From Acidobacteriota bacterium (GTDB lineage: Bacteria > Acidobacteriota > Terriglobia > Acidiferrales > UBA7541): DNA of 44,632 nucleotides. The position numbers were made by a program, and so were the translations under genes. The DNA is taken from positions 1 to 44,632 of the forward strand of contig DAHUXN010000074.1 in assembly GCA_027307115.1 (NCBI GenBank). The letters run 5' to 3'. This document shows, one piece after another, positions 24,404 through 33,541 of the stretch. The notes under the pieces are model-generated. The model was not told the DNA's origin. It did not search any database and saw only the letters and a list, made by a program, of their open reading frames with translations. Each line of letters begins with the position of its first letter. The stretch's first letter is position 1.

Positions 24404-27205
24404 TCAGCTGCACCCTGAAGTGCTGCCGCAATTCTCACATTTGTAGCAACTGCCGTTCGGACTCATCAACATGCCGCATTCCGAGCAGGAAGGCGCATCG
24501 TCAATCGCCGCGCGAGGGCGAAGCTTTTCCTCCGCGGTCGCGACGGTGCTCGCCGCGACAAGCGGAACCGCAACTTTCGCCGCCGCGGGTTCGTCTACAG
24601 CTTCGCCATTTTGCACCAGGTAATCGCGCGAGATAAACTTCCCGCCCAGCCAACGTCCGATGTAGTCAATGATCGACTTGGCGTACGGAATTTCTTTATT
24701 TCCGGTGAAGCCGGAAGGCTCGAAGCGCGCGTTCACGAATTTGTCGATCATCGCGCGCAGCGGCACGCCATATTGCAGCGCAATCGAAACGGAAAGCGCG
24801 AAGCCGTCCATGATTCCGGAGAGCGTCGAGCCTTCTTTCGCCATCTTGATGAAAATTTCGCCCGGCGTGCCATCGTCATATTTCCCAACGGTTAAGTAGC
24901 CTTCGTGCCCGCCAACCGAGAATTTGTGCGTGATCGAGTTCCGCTCATTGGGGAGTTTTCTGCGTTCCGAGCGGAAGAGTTCCTGCTGAGCGCCCACGGG
25001 CGTTTCCACTTTGGCCGCTACCGATGCCGCGGGTTGTTCCGCCGTTCCCGTTTTCTTCTCGCCTGCCGCAGAGAGTGGTTGTGAACGCTTCGAGTTGTCG
25101 CGATAAATAGCCACGGCCTTCAACCCCAATTTCCAGGATTCAATATAAGCCTGCATCACATCTTCCACCGTCGACTCTTCCGGCATGTTGATGGTCTTCG
25201 AAATCGCTCCGGAGAGGAACGGTTGCGCCGCGGCCATCATCTTCAAATGCCCGCGCCAAGCGATCGAGCGCCCGCCGTTGGTTGCCAGGGAACAGTCGAA
25301 CACCGGCAAATGCTCGGGTTTCAGGTCCGGCGCGCCTTCGATCGTTCCGTGCTGGTCGATCCAGTCGACGATCAGCGACGCCTGCACATCGGAATAGCCC
25401 AGCCGCATCAGCGCCATCGGCACCGTGTTGTTGACGATTTTGATTACGCCGCCGCCCACAAGCCGTTTGTGCTTCACCAATGCCAGGTCTGGCTCGATGC
25501 CGGTCGTGTCGCAATCCATCATGAAGCCAATCGTTCCGGTCGGCGCGAGCACGGACACCTGCGAATTGCGATAGCCGAATTTTCCGCCGTGGTCGACCGT
25601 TGTATCCCAGGCTTCGCGCGCGGCGCGCAATATTTGCGGCTGGACATTATCTTCTTTGATCGGCCGGAGCGAATCGCGGTGCATGTGCATCACGTCCAGC
25701 ATCGCCTCGCGATTCTCTGGATAACGCGCAAACGGCCCCATTCTCTCGGCCATGCGCGCTGATTGCGCGTAACCTTCGCCGGTCATCAGCGCGGTGATCG
25801 CGCCGCAAATGTCGCGGCCCTGATCGGAGTCATACGGCACGCCCAACGAAAGCAGCAGCGCGCCCAGGTTGGCGTAACCCAGGCCAAGCGGGCGAAAATC
25901 GTGCGAGTTCCGCTCGATCTTCGGCGTTGGATAGCTCGCGTTGGAAACCAGAATTTCCTGCGCCGTGATGGTGACGTCCACCGCGTGCCGGAAACCTTCC
26001 ACATCGAATTGCCCATTCGATCCCAGGAATTTCAGCAGATTGAGCGATGCGAGATTGCAAGCCGTGTCGTCAAGGAACATATATTCCGAGCACGGATTCG
26101 ATGCGTAAATCCGGTCCGTTCCTTTGCAGGTGTGCCAGCGGTTCACCGTGGTGTCATATTGCATGCCCGGATCGCCGCATTGCCATGCCGACTCCGACAT
26201 TCTGCGTAACAGGTCGCGCGCGCTGAATTTTTCAACGGGTTGGCCATCATTTACGTTTCGCGTCCACCAGTCGCGGTCGTCTTCGACGGCCTGCATGAAC
26301 TCATCGGTGACTCGGACTGAGTGGTTGGCGTTCTGGAAAAAGATGGAGCTGTACGCTTCGCCGTCAATCGAGGAGTTATAGCCCTGCTCGATCAACACTT
26401 GAGCTTTGCGCTCTTCCTTCATTTTGCAATCGATGAATTCCGCAATGTCCGGATGGTCCACGTTGAGGATCACCATCTTGGCTGCGCGCCGCGTCTTCCC
26501 TCCGCTCTTAATTACGCCCGCGAACGCATCGAAGCCTTTCATAAAGCTCACTGGCCCCGACGCGATTCCGCCTCCGGAAAGCGTTTCTTTGCTTCCACGC
26601 AGCGTCGAGAAATTCGTTCCTGTTCCGGAGCCCCACTTGAAGAGCATGCCCTCGGTCTTCGCCAGGTTCATGATTGAATCCATGCTGTCCTGCACGGAAT
26701 TGATGAAGCACGCCGAGCACTGAGGCTTCGCCTGCACGCCCACGTTGAACCACACGGGCGAATTGAAAGCCATTTTCTGCTCGACCAGCAAATGCGTCAG
26801 CTCATCCCGAAAGGCGATCCGCGATTCCGGCGACGCGAAATATCCGTCGTGCTCTCCCCAGTGCACAATCGTATCCACAACGCGGCCAATTAGTTGGCGC
26901 ACCGAGCCCTCACGCTCCGGCGTGTTCGGCTTTCCGTGGAAATATTTCGACGCGACGATGTTCGTCGCTGTCTGCGACCATGACTTCGGAACTTCAATAT
27001 TATCCTGGCGGAAAATCACCTGCCCCTTTTCATTCCCAATCTGCGCCGTCCGCCGCTCCCATTCGACCGCGTCAAATGGGGCCACTTTGCCGTCCGTAAA
27101 TTTGCGCCGGAATTCCAGCCCTGTCTGAATTGTTTTGCGATCCTGTTGCTCGACGTCCATTTTGCCCGCCAAATTACCGCTCAATGCCATTTTCGTTTCC
27201 GCCAT
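24404..27205 (-). CDS. nrdJ: Vitamin B12-dependent (class II) ribonucleotide reductase
   Basis: The enzyme makes dNTPs using adenosylcobalamin as radical source, with or without oxygen. The 933-residue protein has MAFNSPVWFNVG, the redox cysteine region PQCSACFINS (C163, C166), WGSGTGTNFS, the radical-site motif NPCSE at 370-374, C383 in TACNLASLN, and the VSVLAPTGTIGFMM segment. A zinc ribbon (CSECG...CYKCENCG) lies in the last 26 residues and probably re-reduces the active site. All essential residues are present. No class I or III reductase lies in the window. The promoters are described separately. Confidence 0.96.
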   Translation of the reverse strand: MAETKMALSGNLAGKMDVEQQDRKTIQTGLEFRRKFTDGKVAPFDAVEWERRTAQIGNEKGQVIFRQDNIEVPKSWSQTATNIVASKYFHGKPNTPEREGSVRQLIGRVVDTIVHWGEHDGYFASPESRIAFRDELTHLLVEQKMAFNSPVWFNVGVQAKPQCSACFINSVQDSMDSIMNLAKTEGMLFKWGSGTGTNFSTLRGSKETLSGGGIASGPVSFMKGFDAFAGVIKSGGKTRRAAKMVILNVDHPDIAEFIDCKMKEERKAQVLIEQGYNSSIDGEAYSSIFFQNANHSVRVTDEFMQAVEDDRDWWTRNVNDGQPVEKFSARDLLRRMSESAWQCGDPGMQYDTTVNRWHTCKGTDRIYASNPCSEYMFLDDTACNLASLNLLKFLGSNGQFDVEGFRHAVDVTITAQEILVSNASYPTPKIERNSHDFRPLGLGYANLGALLLSLGVPYDSDQGRDICGAITALMTGEGYAQSARMAERMGPFARYPENREAMLDVMHMHRDSLRPIKEDNVQPQILRAAREAWDTTVDHGGKFGYRNSQVSVLAPTGTIGFMMDCDTTGIEPDLALVKHKRLVGGGVIKIVNNTVPMALMRLGYSDVQASLIVDWIDQHGTIEGAPDLKPEHLPVFDCSLATNGGRSIAWRGHLKMMAAAQPFLSGAISKTINMPEESTVEDVMQAYIESWKLGLKAVAIYRDNSKRSQPLSAAGEKKTGTAEQPAASVAAKVETPVGAQQELFRSERRKLPNERNSITHKFSVGGHEGYLTVGKYDDGTPGEIFIKMAKEGSTLSGIMDGFALSVSIALQYGVPLRAMIDKFVNARFEPSGFTGNKEIPYAKSIIDYIGRWLGGKFISRDYLVQNGEAVDEPAAAKVAVPLVAASTVATAEEKLRPRAAIDDAPSCSECGMLMSPNGSCYKCENCGSTSGCS

Positions 27206-27277
27206 ATTTCTTTCCGCCTCCGCGCAGGCAGTCCTGCCGCTGATGGATTTACCGGATGGGGGACAGCGGATTCAACA

Positions 27278-27283
27278 ATTATA
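27278..27283 (-). promoter_or_regulatory. Proximal TATAAT -10 box of nrdJ
   Basis: A perfect TATAAT lies on the minus strand about 73 bases before the nrdJ start. No matching -35 is visible at 16-18 bases. Transcription from here would give a leader of about 65 nt with a GGAGG 11 bases before the ATG. Confidence 0.45.
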
Positions 27284-27421
27284 CCGCAATCCCGGAGCTC
27301 CGGCTTACGCGACGGTTAGAGAGGGCAGGCAGCCGCCGCTCGATTGGGAGAGAATGACTCTAGCTCTTGGAGCAGTTCAACGCAAGCCGGGTGCAGCGGA
27401 CTTCCTCGCTGCCGAAAACCG

Positions 27422-27608
27422 AAAAAAGAAAAAGCTTCGCTCCTCCCGCGCTTTACACTGCAATTACGGTCGGGCGGCTGGCCCTTGATTTCTTCGGTTT
27501 CTAACCCGGGTCGACGCCGTGGGTTCTTCCATTCCCCCGCTCACGGCCCGTACCACACTCCCCCGAATCTGGGAACGCAGTATTACCGGGTTGTGGAAAA
27601 AGTGTCAA
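27422..27608 (-). promoter_or_regulatory. Distal consensus promoter with structured leader or small RNA upstream of nrdJ
   Basis: TTGACA at 27603-27608 and TAATAC at 27580-27585 on the minus strand are 17 bases apart. Transcription would start near 27573, about 370 bases before nrdJ. The next 150 bases contain a perfect GCCGTG/CACGGC hairpin, GGTT-AGA-AACC and GGGC/GCCC stems, and end in a T-rich run at 27422-27433 behind a weak stem. This could be a separate small RNA or the 5' part of a long nrdJ leader. The whole 27206-27685 stretch (480 bases) holds no credible gene. I do not see the B12-box of cobalamin riboswitches. Confidence 0.45.
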
Positions 27609-27685
27609 GCAGAAAGCGCAACGCTACCACAAAATCTTTGGGTGCCAGTGTCCAACTTGTCTATAGATGGTGGTTCAACGGTGGA

Positions 27686-28402
27686 ATGACACGTCGCAGT
27701 TCCTCATTTGCTCCGCTCCGCAATCGTGGTTATGCTTATGTGCATCTAATCCTCGTGCGCGCTTCACGACCAATCTGCGGCCTGCGACAAACAGCAATTG
27801 TTGTTTTCTGCGTGTGCGCAATAGTTCCCGCGCTTCAGGCCCAATCCAAGGCGAAGCATTCCACAATCGCTCACGCGCCAGCCAAGAGAATCTCGCTCGC
27901 TGGTGTGCCGAATTTCGGCGAGGTGACGCCAACTCTTTATCGCGGAGCGCAGCCGTCCGATAAAGGTTTCAAAAACCTCGCCCAAATGGGCATTGATGTG
28001 ATTGTCGACTTTCGCGGCTTGAGTTTGAATCAGGAGAGACACGAGGCCGCGGCGAATAACATAAAATTAATTCTGCTCAGCTGGGATTGTCGGAGTCCGT
28101 CCGACAAAATTGCCGCGAATTTCCTTCAAATCTTGAAAGAGAATGCCGGCAAGAAGATTTTTGTCCACTGCTATGGCGGCATTGATCGCACCGGCGCGAT
28201 GATCGCCGTTTATCGCATGGCGAATGAGGGATGGACCGAGCCCGAGGCGATGAACGAGATGCGCGCCTTCGGTTATGCCTTTCTGCACCACATCTGGTGC
28301 CACGCCGTTGAACAATACGTAAAGAAATTCCCGCTGAACATGCAAGAAAACCCGCAACTCGTGGCGCTCCAAGCGGGAGCTCCGTCCCACACAGGCAACT
28401 AG
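27686..28402 (+). CDS. Exported dual-specificity/tyrosine-phosphatase-like protein
   Basis: The product is about 238 residues. A hydrophobic segment (TAIVVFCVCAIVPALQAQ, about 36-53) is a signal peptide, although the long N-terminus before it suggests that the true start may be further downstream. The catalytic part has LYRGAQPSDKGFKNLAQMGI, the candidate general acid D134 in LSWDCRSPSD, and the P-loop HCYGGIDRTG with nucleophile C162 and R168. This is the CxxxxxR signature of cysteine phosphatases. Exported members act on phospho-proteins or other phosphate esters; the substrate is unknown. It is divergent from nrdJ. Confidence 0.8.
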   Translation: MTRRSSSFAPLRNRGYAYVHLILVRASRPICGLRQTAIVVFCVCAIVPALQAQSKAKHSTIAHAPAKRISLAGVPNFGEVTPTLYRGAQPSDKGFKNLAQMGIDVIVDFRGLSLNQERHEAAANNIKLILLSWDCRSPSDKIAANFLQILKENAGKKIFVHCYGGIDRTGAMIAVYRMANEGWTEPEAMNEMRAFGYAFLHHIWCHAVEQYVKKFPLNMQENPQLVALQAGAPSHTGN

Positions 28403-28438
28403 TAACGCGCCGGCGTTGGCAATCAACAAATCAGCGCT

Positions 28439-29680
28439 TTATTCGTAGCGCAGGGCCTCGATGGGGTCGAGCTTCGCGGCTTTCATGGCGGGCCAGACAC
28501 CGAAGACCAAGCCCACTCCCACGGATACTCCGATGCCGACCAGTACAGCCCACAGGGGAACCGCAGCTTTCATTGAAGTGACGTGCGGAATCAGCATCGC
28601 GAGCCCGCTGAAAAATAAAACGCCGAGAATGCCGCCGGAACCCGTCAAGGTCATGGCCTCGAATAGAAATTGCCACGTGATGTCGCGGCTGCGCGCGCCG
28701 ATGGCTTTGCGCACGCCAATTTCACGTGTCCTTTCCGTCACGCTCACGAGCATGATATTCATCACACCTACGCCGCCAATTAGAAGCCCAATCGAGCTCA
28801 GCACGATCAGCACCAGAGCGACGCCGCCGATGATTTGGTTGAACTGTTCCTCCTCCTGCACCTGCGTGGTGATAGAGAAGTTGTCTGGTGCGGTATAAGC
28901 CACCTTCCTCCGGCGTCGCAACACTTCACGCGCTTCATCTACTGCTTCGTCGAGCTTTCCATGATAGGCGAGAAAACGGTAGCCATTGTCTCTGGTCGAT
29001 GGAAACATCTTCATGAAGGTATTGTAGGGAATGGTCACGCGCCGGTCTTCGTCTTGCATCCCGAACCCGCCCGGAGGTTTTTCATAGACGCCAATCACCA
29101 GAAAATCCGAGCCGTCAATCACGACAGCTTTGTTCAAAGCATCATTCGCCGTGGGAAAAAGCGCTGTCGCTATATTTTCACCCAGCACCACCACTTTTTC
29201 ATGATGGTCATTTTCCGCGGCCGTGAAGAAGCGCCCGGCCTTCAGTTGAGCGTTCCCGTAGACCTCCATGTACGCCGGAAATGTTCCACGGAATTCCATG
29301 TCCTGAACCTGATTTTTTTGATAGCGAATGCTGTGGACCTGATGCCAATTGAAAGTCGAAATAGCGATCTGTTTCACGGCGGGGCATGAGGCCAGAATTG
29401 CTTCGCCATCGGCAAGGGAAAGTGGCGGTCTTTCGCGCACTTGTTTTGGCACGCGCCCAACGTGCGGCCCCTGGTCGAAGCGATCCACGTAAGCCGTGTC
29501 GGCGCCATAGCCTTCAATCGTCGCGGCGATTGTCGCCTTAAATCCCGTGATCAGCGATGCGACAATGATGATCACGCCCACGCCAATCACCACCCCTAGA
29601 ACGGCGAGTGCGCTGCGCGCTTTGTGCGTTCGGAGCGTGTCGAAAGCCAGCGCAAGATTTTCGCGGATGTCTTGTTTCAT
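28439..29680 (-). CDS. ABC transporter permease, MacB/FtsX type (second of a pair)
   Basis: The 413-residue protein has one transmembrane helix after a short cytoplasmic start (SALAVLGVVIGVGVIIIVASL), a large periplasmic MacB-like domain at about 50-270, and three C-terminal helices. Between them lies the cytoplasmic TERTREIGVRKAIGARSRDI motif that contacts the ATPase. It ends with MKAAKLDPIEALRYE. Such proteins act as mechanotransmission machines in lipoprotein or antibiotic export. It is nine bases downstream of a homologous gene; no ATPase gene is in the neighbourhood. Confidence 0.88.
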   Translation of the reverse strand: MKQDIRENLALAFDTLRTHKARSALAVLGVVIGVGVIIIVASLITGFKATIAATIEGYGADTAYVDRFDQGPHVGRVPKQVRERPPLSLADGEAILASCPAVKQIAISTFNWHQVHSIRYQKNQVQDMEFRGTFPAYMEVYGNAQLKAGRFFTAAENDHHEKVVVLGENIATALFPTANDALNKAVVIDGSDFLVIGVYEKPPGGFGMQDEDRRVTIPYNTFMKMFPSTRDNGYRFLAYHGKLDEAVDEAREVLRRRRKVAYTAPDNFSITTQVQEEEQFNQIIGGVALVLIVLSSIGLLIGGVGVMNIMLVSVTERTREIGVRKAIGARSRDITWQFLFEAMTLTGSGGILGVLFFSGLAMLIPHVTSMKAAVPLWAVLVGIGVSVGVGLVFGVWPAMKAAKLDPIEALRYE

Positions 29681-29689
29681 CGCACACCT

Positions 29690-30958
29690 CTACGTTTCGG
29701 CTCGCAACGCTTCAATCGGGTCCAGCCGCGACGCGCGCATGGCGGGATAAATCCCGAAGAAAAGCCCCACTCCGGTTGAAAGCAACAGCGCAATGACCAC
29801 GGCATGAACCGGAGTGGAAATCGGCAGCGGCGATACCGCCCGCACGAGCATGGCAATGGCCACCGCCAGCAAGACGCCCGCCAGCCCTCCCACACCCGAT
29901 AGAATCGACGATTCCATCAGGAATTGCAGCACGATGTGCCGTCGCCGCGCACCCAGCGACTTTCGCAAACCAATTTCCCTGGTCCGTTCCGTGACGCTTG
30001 CCAGCATGATATTCATGATTACAATTCCGCCGACCACCAGGAACACGCTCGTCAGCCATACGGCGATGCCGAACAGATTTCCCGTGAGTTTTTCCCACAG
30101 CCCGGTGATTGACGACGGTTCGATGATACCGAAGTTGTCTTCATCTCGATAAGGCACGTGACGCCGCGACCGCAATAGCACGCGCACTTCATCTTCCGCC
30201 TCGGGCATGGCTTCCGTGCTGATCGCTTCGACGAACATGGTGATCGAATCATCGGCGGCCATCCAGACGGTCCGGTACGTCGTCAGCGGCAGCATCACAA
30301 AGTTATCTCGCGACTGACCCAGAATCGTTCCCAGCGATTTCGCCGTGCCAATCACTTCGCACTGCTGCGCCCCCACACGCAGCTCCTTTCCGATCGGATC
30401 GACTCCCGGAAACAATTTCATCACCACGTCGTTGCCGAGAAAACAAATCGGCGTGCGGTGATCTTCGTCGGCATACGTGAAAAAGCGCCCGGAAGCAATA
30501 TCGAAGTCCCGTACTTCGGCAAACTCCGGCGTGGCTCCGATTACTTGCACGTCTTCCATCAGATGCTCGCCTTGATGAACGTCCGCGATCGTATTTTGTT
30601 CCGCCGCCACTTCTTTGGAATATTGCAGGTGATCCTTCAGCGCATGATAATCCTCCATGCGCAAGGGTGGCCGCTTGTTGGCTTTTAGGAAGTCATCGAA
30701 ATTCGTCACGATGCCGATGCGATCGATCACAAATGCGTTGGAGCCCAGGTTGGCGATCTTGTTGGCCACGTAGAGATTCAGCCCGTTGAGCACGCTCATC
30801 ACGGAGACAAGTGTCGTCACCGCCAGGATGACCCCGAGCAGCGTCAGGAAACTGCGTAGCTTATGCGCACGCAAAGTATCGAACGCAAGCCACGACGCTT
30901 CGCGCAGCGTGACGCTCGCCTGTCGAAAACCTAGTCCTAATTTGGGCGGCTTCGGCAT
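29690..30958 (-). CDS. ABC transporter permease, MacB/FtsX type (first of a pair)
   Basis: The 422-residue protein has the same layout as its downstream neighbour: LRSFLTLLGVILAVTTLVSVMSVL as first helix, a MacB-type periplasmic domain at about 60-290, TERTREIGLRKSLGARRRHI, and the end MRASRLDPIEALRAE. The two are clearly paralogous (AFDTLRAHK-R.FL.LLGV in one, AFDTLRTHKARSALAVLGV in the other), so the pair arose by duplication and may form a heterodimer. An ATP-binding subunit must come from elsewhere in the genome. The start ATG is 193 bases from the divergent gene at 31152. Confidence 0.88.
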   Translation of the reverse strand: MPKPPKLGLGFRQASVTLREASWLAFDTLRAHKLRSFLTLLGVILAVTTLVSVMSVLNGLNLYVANKIANLGSNAFVIDRIGIVTNFDDFLKANKRPPLRMEDYHALKDHLQYSKEVAAEQNTIADVHQGEHLMEDVQVIGATPEFAEVRDFDIASGRFFTYADEDHRTPICFLGNDVVMKLFPGVDPIGKELRVGAQQCEVIGTAKSLGTILGQSRDNFVMLPLTTYRTVWMAADDSITMFVEAISTEAMPEAEDEVRVLLRSRRHVPYRDEDNFGIIEPSSITGLWEKLTGNLFGIAVWLTSVFLVVGGIVIMNIMLASVTERTREIGLRKSLGARRRHIVLQFLMESSILSGVGGLAGVLLAVAIAMLVRAVSPLPISTPVHAVVIALLLSTGVGLFFGIYPAMRASRLDPIEALRAET

Positions 30959-31151
30959 CTAATCAGTATAGACGTTCCTTATGAGATAAAAGTTCTCTAT
31001 GGGACAGAATTAACGGCCAGGATGACGCTCTCGATACCAATCGTCCAGTCCCCACCGCAAATGAAAGGAAATATCGCTACAATACGAAAAGCGATAAAGC
31101 GAGGATAGGAATCGTTTCTCTAAAGCCATCATACGAGACTCTCCGAGGGAA

Positions 31152-32096
31152 ATGAAATCTTCGTTGGCAATGAAGCGCCTGTTCCAATTCGGATGCGCCG
31201 GCGTCGTTGCGATTGCCGTCTCTTTCATACCGCTCCTTGCGGCGCAGCAACAACCCACGCAAACGGCGTCCGACCAAGCCGCCCTCACGCCAGCGCAGAT
31301 CCAAGACCTTCTCAGCCGCATCATTGCCAACCAGCACCGCAATGATGTGGCGCTAGACACGTTTGAGCGCTTGGAGCACCACGTCGAGCGCAACAGCTCC
31401 AACGGCCGCGTTACGGAAGACAAGCTCTATCGTGTGGTACCCACGGGAAGCGGCACTTTGAAACTCCTCGTCAGGGAAAACGACCAGTCTGTTTCCCCCA
31501 GCGAATATCAGCGCCAACTGCGCGATTGGGAGCGCGTTCTCAAGGTCGCCATTCATCCCGACGACCCGCGCCAAGTTGCCGTTGTCGCCAAGCAAAAGAA
31601 AAAACTGAAAGATCGTGAACGCCTGATTAACAGCGTTTTAAATGCCTACCTGCTCACCTGGATGGGCCGCGAAGTTCGCGACGGCCGCGTCATTGAAAAA
31701 ATACAGCTTAATCCCAATCCAGCGTATCAACTTCACGGCGATTCCACCGACTGGCTGGTTCACGCGCGCGCCACAATCTGGGTAGACGCGTCAGCCGCCC
31801 AGCTCGTTCGCGCTGACGCCAGCATCGTCCGCGACATATCGATCGGCGGCGGCATTCTTGGCAAAGTCTATCGCGGCGGCCATTTCATCATGGAACAAGC
31901 GCCGGTAGCGCCCGGGATCTGGGAACCCTCCCTCTATCAATACGATATTTCCGGCAGGAAGTTTCTCTTCATATTCACTTTGCATGAAGTGACGTCGCTG
32001 AGCCACTATCGCTTGATCGGCTCTCCCGACCAGGCTCTCGCCATCGCGCAGGACGACTTGAGTCACTGCTGCAGCACTTTTGCGGGCGATCCCTAA
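31152..32096 (+). CDS. Exported protein of unknown function
   Basis: The 314-residue protein has a signal peptide (FQFGCAGVVAIAVSFIPLLAAQ). The mature part is mixed helical and beta, starting with LTPAQIQDLLSRIIANQHRND, and contains a charged helical stretch (AKQKKKLKDRERLI). The second half has alternating strands (HARATIWVDASAAQLVRADASIVRDI, KVYRGGHFIMEQAPV) that recall LolA/outer-membrane-lipoprotein-sorting folds, but no motif is decisive. Two Cys lie near the C-terminus (CCS). A dyad TATCGCT/AGCGATA precedes the gene at about 31072-31095. The function is not recognised. Confidence 0.7.
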   Translation: MKSSLAMKRLFQFGCAGVVAIAVSFIPLLAAQQQPTQTASDQAALTPAQIQDLLSRIIANQHRNDVALDTFERLEHHVERNSSNGRVTEDKLYRVVPTGSGTLKLLVRENDQSVSPSEYQRQLRDWERVLKVAIHPDDPRQVAVVAKQKKKLKDRERLINSVLNAYLLTWMGREVRDGRVIEKIQLNPNPAYQLHGDSTDWLVHARATIWVDASAAQLVRADASIVRDISIGGGILGKVYRGGHFIMEQAPVAPGIWEPSLYQYDISGRKFLFIFTLHEVTSLSHYRLIGSPDQALAIAQDDLSHCCSTFAGDP

Positions 32097-32154
32097 GCCG
32101 TGCCACGCAGCCCGGATTTTTCACAAGGCCGGGCCGTGATGATTTCTCTTGGAT

Positions 32155-32949
32155 TTACTTCGCGAATTTCTTGCGCATTTCTCCATACACCGTAGCAAAG
32201 AAACCTGGAGGATTATCGTCAACAAAGGCGGCATGCGGCGCGTAGTCTTCCAATCCTCGAATGATTTCATTTGCAGGCAAACGTCGTAGCAAATATACGT
32301 GCGGACGATCGCCCGCTGCGAAGTGCTCTTCGCCTTGCACCTGAAAAAATTGGCCGTTGTAGCGAATCGTGAGTGGATATTTCCAGTGCGGCTTTTTCCT
32401 GCGGGAAGCAATCTTCAGATCCCAATTTCCCTCGCCGCGTGTCACTTCGTCTTCCACAAGCCTTGATTTCACGCGCCATTCACCCGTCTTCGCGTACCGA
32501 ATAGCGCGATCGAGGAGCACCAACGGCAGCGTCCCGGGGACCTCATGCGTTGCCAAACCGCTCATCGCGCGCACCGCGCCCTCCACGCCGAAGTAGCAAA
32601 TCAGCCATGTCAGCGGGTGCATGTACATGGACAAAAGTCCCATCGGGCCAGCATAAGGCCATGGAATCGAGCTACCGATGGCCGGACCCGCTCGCGTGAC
32701 AAAGATCGAATACCACGCGATCAGCGCTACCAAGGCCAGAAAGGACTCAATAATTCCTGAAAAGGCCGTCGCCCGCGACCAATTCACCTGAATGTCACCA
32801 CAATATGCGGCTCGCAAGCGCGCCGGCAAAAACGCGAGAATTGGTCCAGCCAGATAAGTCCACACGGCGGTTTGCTCCTGACTCCCCAAATTAGGTGCGT
32901 TGGCGCGCGCGGACAAGCTCCGTTTCGGACTCGACGACGAAAACGACAA
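32155..32949 (-). CDS. Membrane protein of unknown function
   Basis: The 264-residue protein has a polar N-terminus, then about three hydrophobic segments: TYLAGPILAFLPARL (about 31-45), FLALVALIAWYSIFV (about 69-83) and GLLSMYMHPLTWLICYFGVEGA (about 103-124). A soluble C-terminal half of about 130 residues is charged and rich in strands (KYPLTIRYNGQFFQVQGEEHF, HVYLLRRLPANEIIRGLEDY). No known motif is seen. The gene converges on the exported protein gene at 31152. The ATG at 32949 is the first in frame; later starts are possible because the first 25 residues are low in complexity. Confidence 0.65.
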   Translation of the reverse strand: MSFSSSSPKRSLSARANAPNLGSQEQTAVWTYLAGPILAFLPARLRAAYCGDIQVNWSRATAFSGIIESFLALVALIAWYSIFVTRAGPAIGSSIPWPYAGPMGLLSMYMHPLTWLICYFGVEGAVRAMSGLATHEVPGTLPLVLLDRAIRYAKTGEWRVKSRLVEDEVTRGEGNWDLKIASRRKKPHWKYPLTIRYNGQFFQVQGEEHFAAGDRPHVYLLRRLPANEIIRGLEDYAPHAAFVDDNPPGFFATVYGEMRKKFAK

Positions 32950-33056
32950 TCCGCTTGTGCCCCGGAGAGAATTATCAGGTTGTCCAACTCGCTTTACTGC
33001 GCCAACCGATAAGGTTAGGCTAGTCTCAATCCCGCCCAGTCACTAGAGGAGGCGCA

Positions 33057-33413
33057 ATGTACGCTCGCGTGACGCAGTTTCACATCCTGCCCGAAAAACT
33101 CGATTCATTCCTCGCCGCTTTGCGGGATGCGGTTCCTCACGCGCATCAACAGCACGGGTTTCGCGCGCTCATCGTTCTTCGTGCAGAGGATCCAACACCT
33201 ACTGCCGACGTCCGAGTGATGTCTTTGTGGGACTCAATCGAGGATTTGCAGGCCGGCGAGCAGAATTTCTATTTTTACCAGGCCCTCGCGAAGGTGATGA
33301 CTTCTTCGAAAGGCTTCCCGCTGATCGAGGGTCAGCAAGTTCTCTTTGCCGACTTCCCGGGCGGTGGCGCATCCAAGCGCCACGATACCTCCGCCGACGA
33401 AACCAAATTCTGA
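33057..33413 (+). CDS. Small ferredoxin-like-fold protein (ABM/Dabb type)
   Basis: The 118-residue protein begins YARVTQFHILPEKLDSFLAALRDAVPHAHQQHGFRALIVL and continues with VRVMSLWDSIEDLQAGE, the strand-helix pattern of antibiotic-biosynthesis-monooxygenase (ABM) domains. Those act in dimers in small oxygenases or stress proteins. No catalytic residue can be assigned. A strong AGGAGG lies four bases before the ATG. It is followed by thrS after 128 bases; a functional link is not indicated. Confidence 0.75.
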   Translation: MYARVTQFHILPEKLDSFLAALRDAVPHAHQQHGFRALIVLRAEDPTPTADVRVMSLWDSIEDLQAGEQNFYFYQALAKVMTSSKGFPLIEGQQVLFADFPGGGASKRHDTSADETKF

Positions 33414-33452
33414 GGGCTGACCCATTTCTCAATTTTAGTGCAAGTTGCGGCC

Positions 33453-33481
33453 TTGACCGTGATTGCCGCGGCCAGTAAGCT
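33453..33481 (+). promoter_or_regulatory. Possible thrS promoter
   Basis: TTGACC at 33453-33458 (five of six) and TAAGCT at 33476-33481 (three of six) are 17 bases apart, about 60 bases before the thrS start. The -10 is weak. Confidence 0.35.
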
Positions 33482-33541
33482 AGCTGTTCCCAGCAATTGG
33501 GGCGGATAAGCGAGAGCGCGTCAGCGCTTTCCGAAACGACA

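Noticed and set aside
27206-27685. Cobalamin riboswitch upstream of the B12-dependent reductase
   Set aside because: The B12-box and the conserved core words of that riboswitch were not found on the minus strand; B12 repression of a B12-dependent enzyme would also be unexpected.
33414-33541. T-box leader for thrS
   Set aside because: The gap is too short and has no T-box word or terminator pair.
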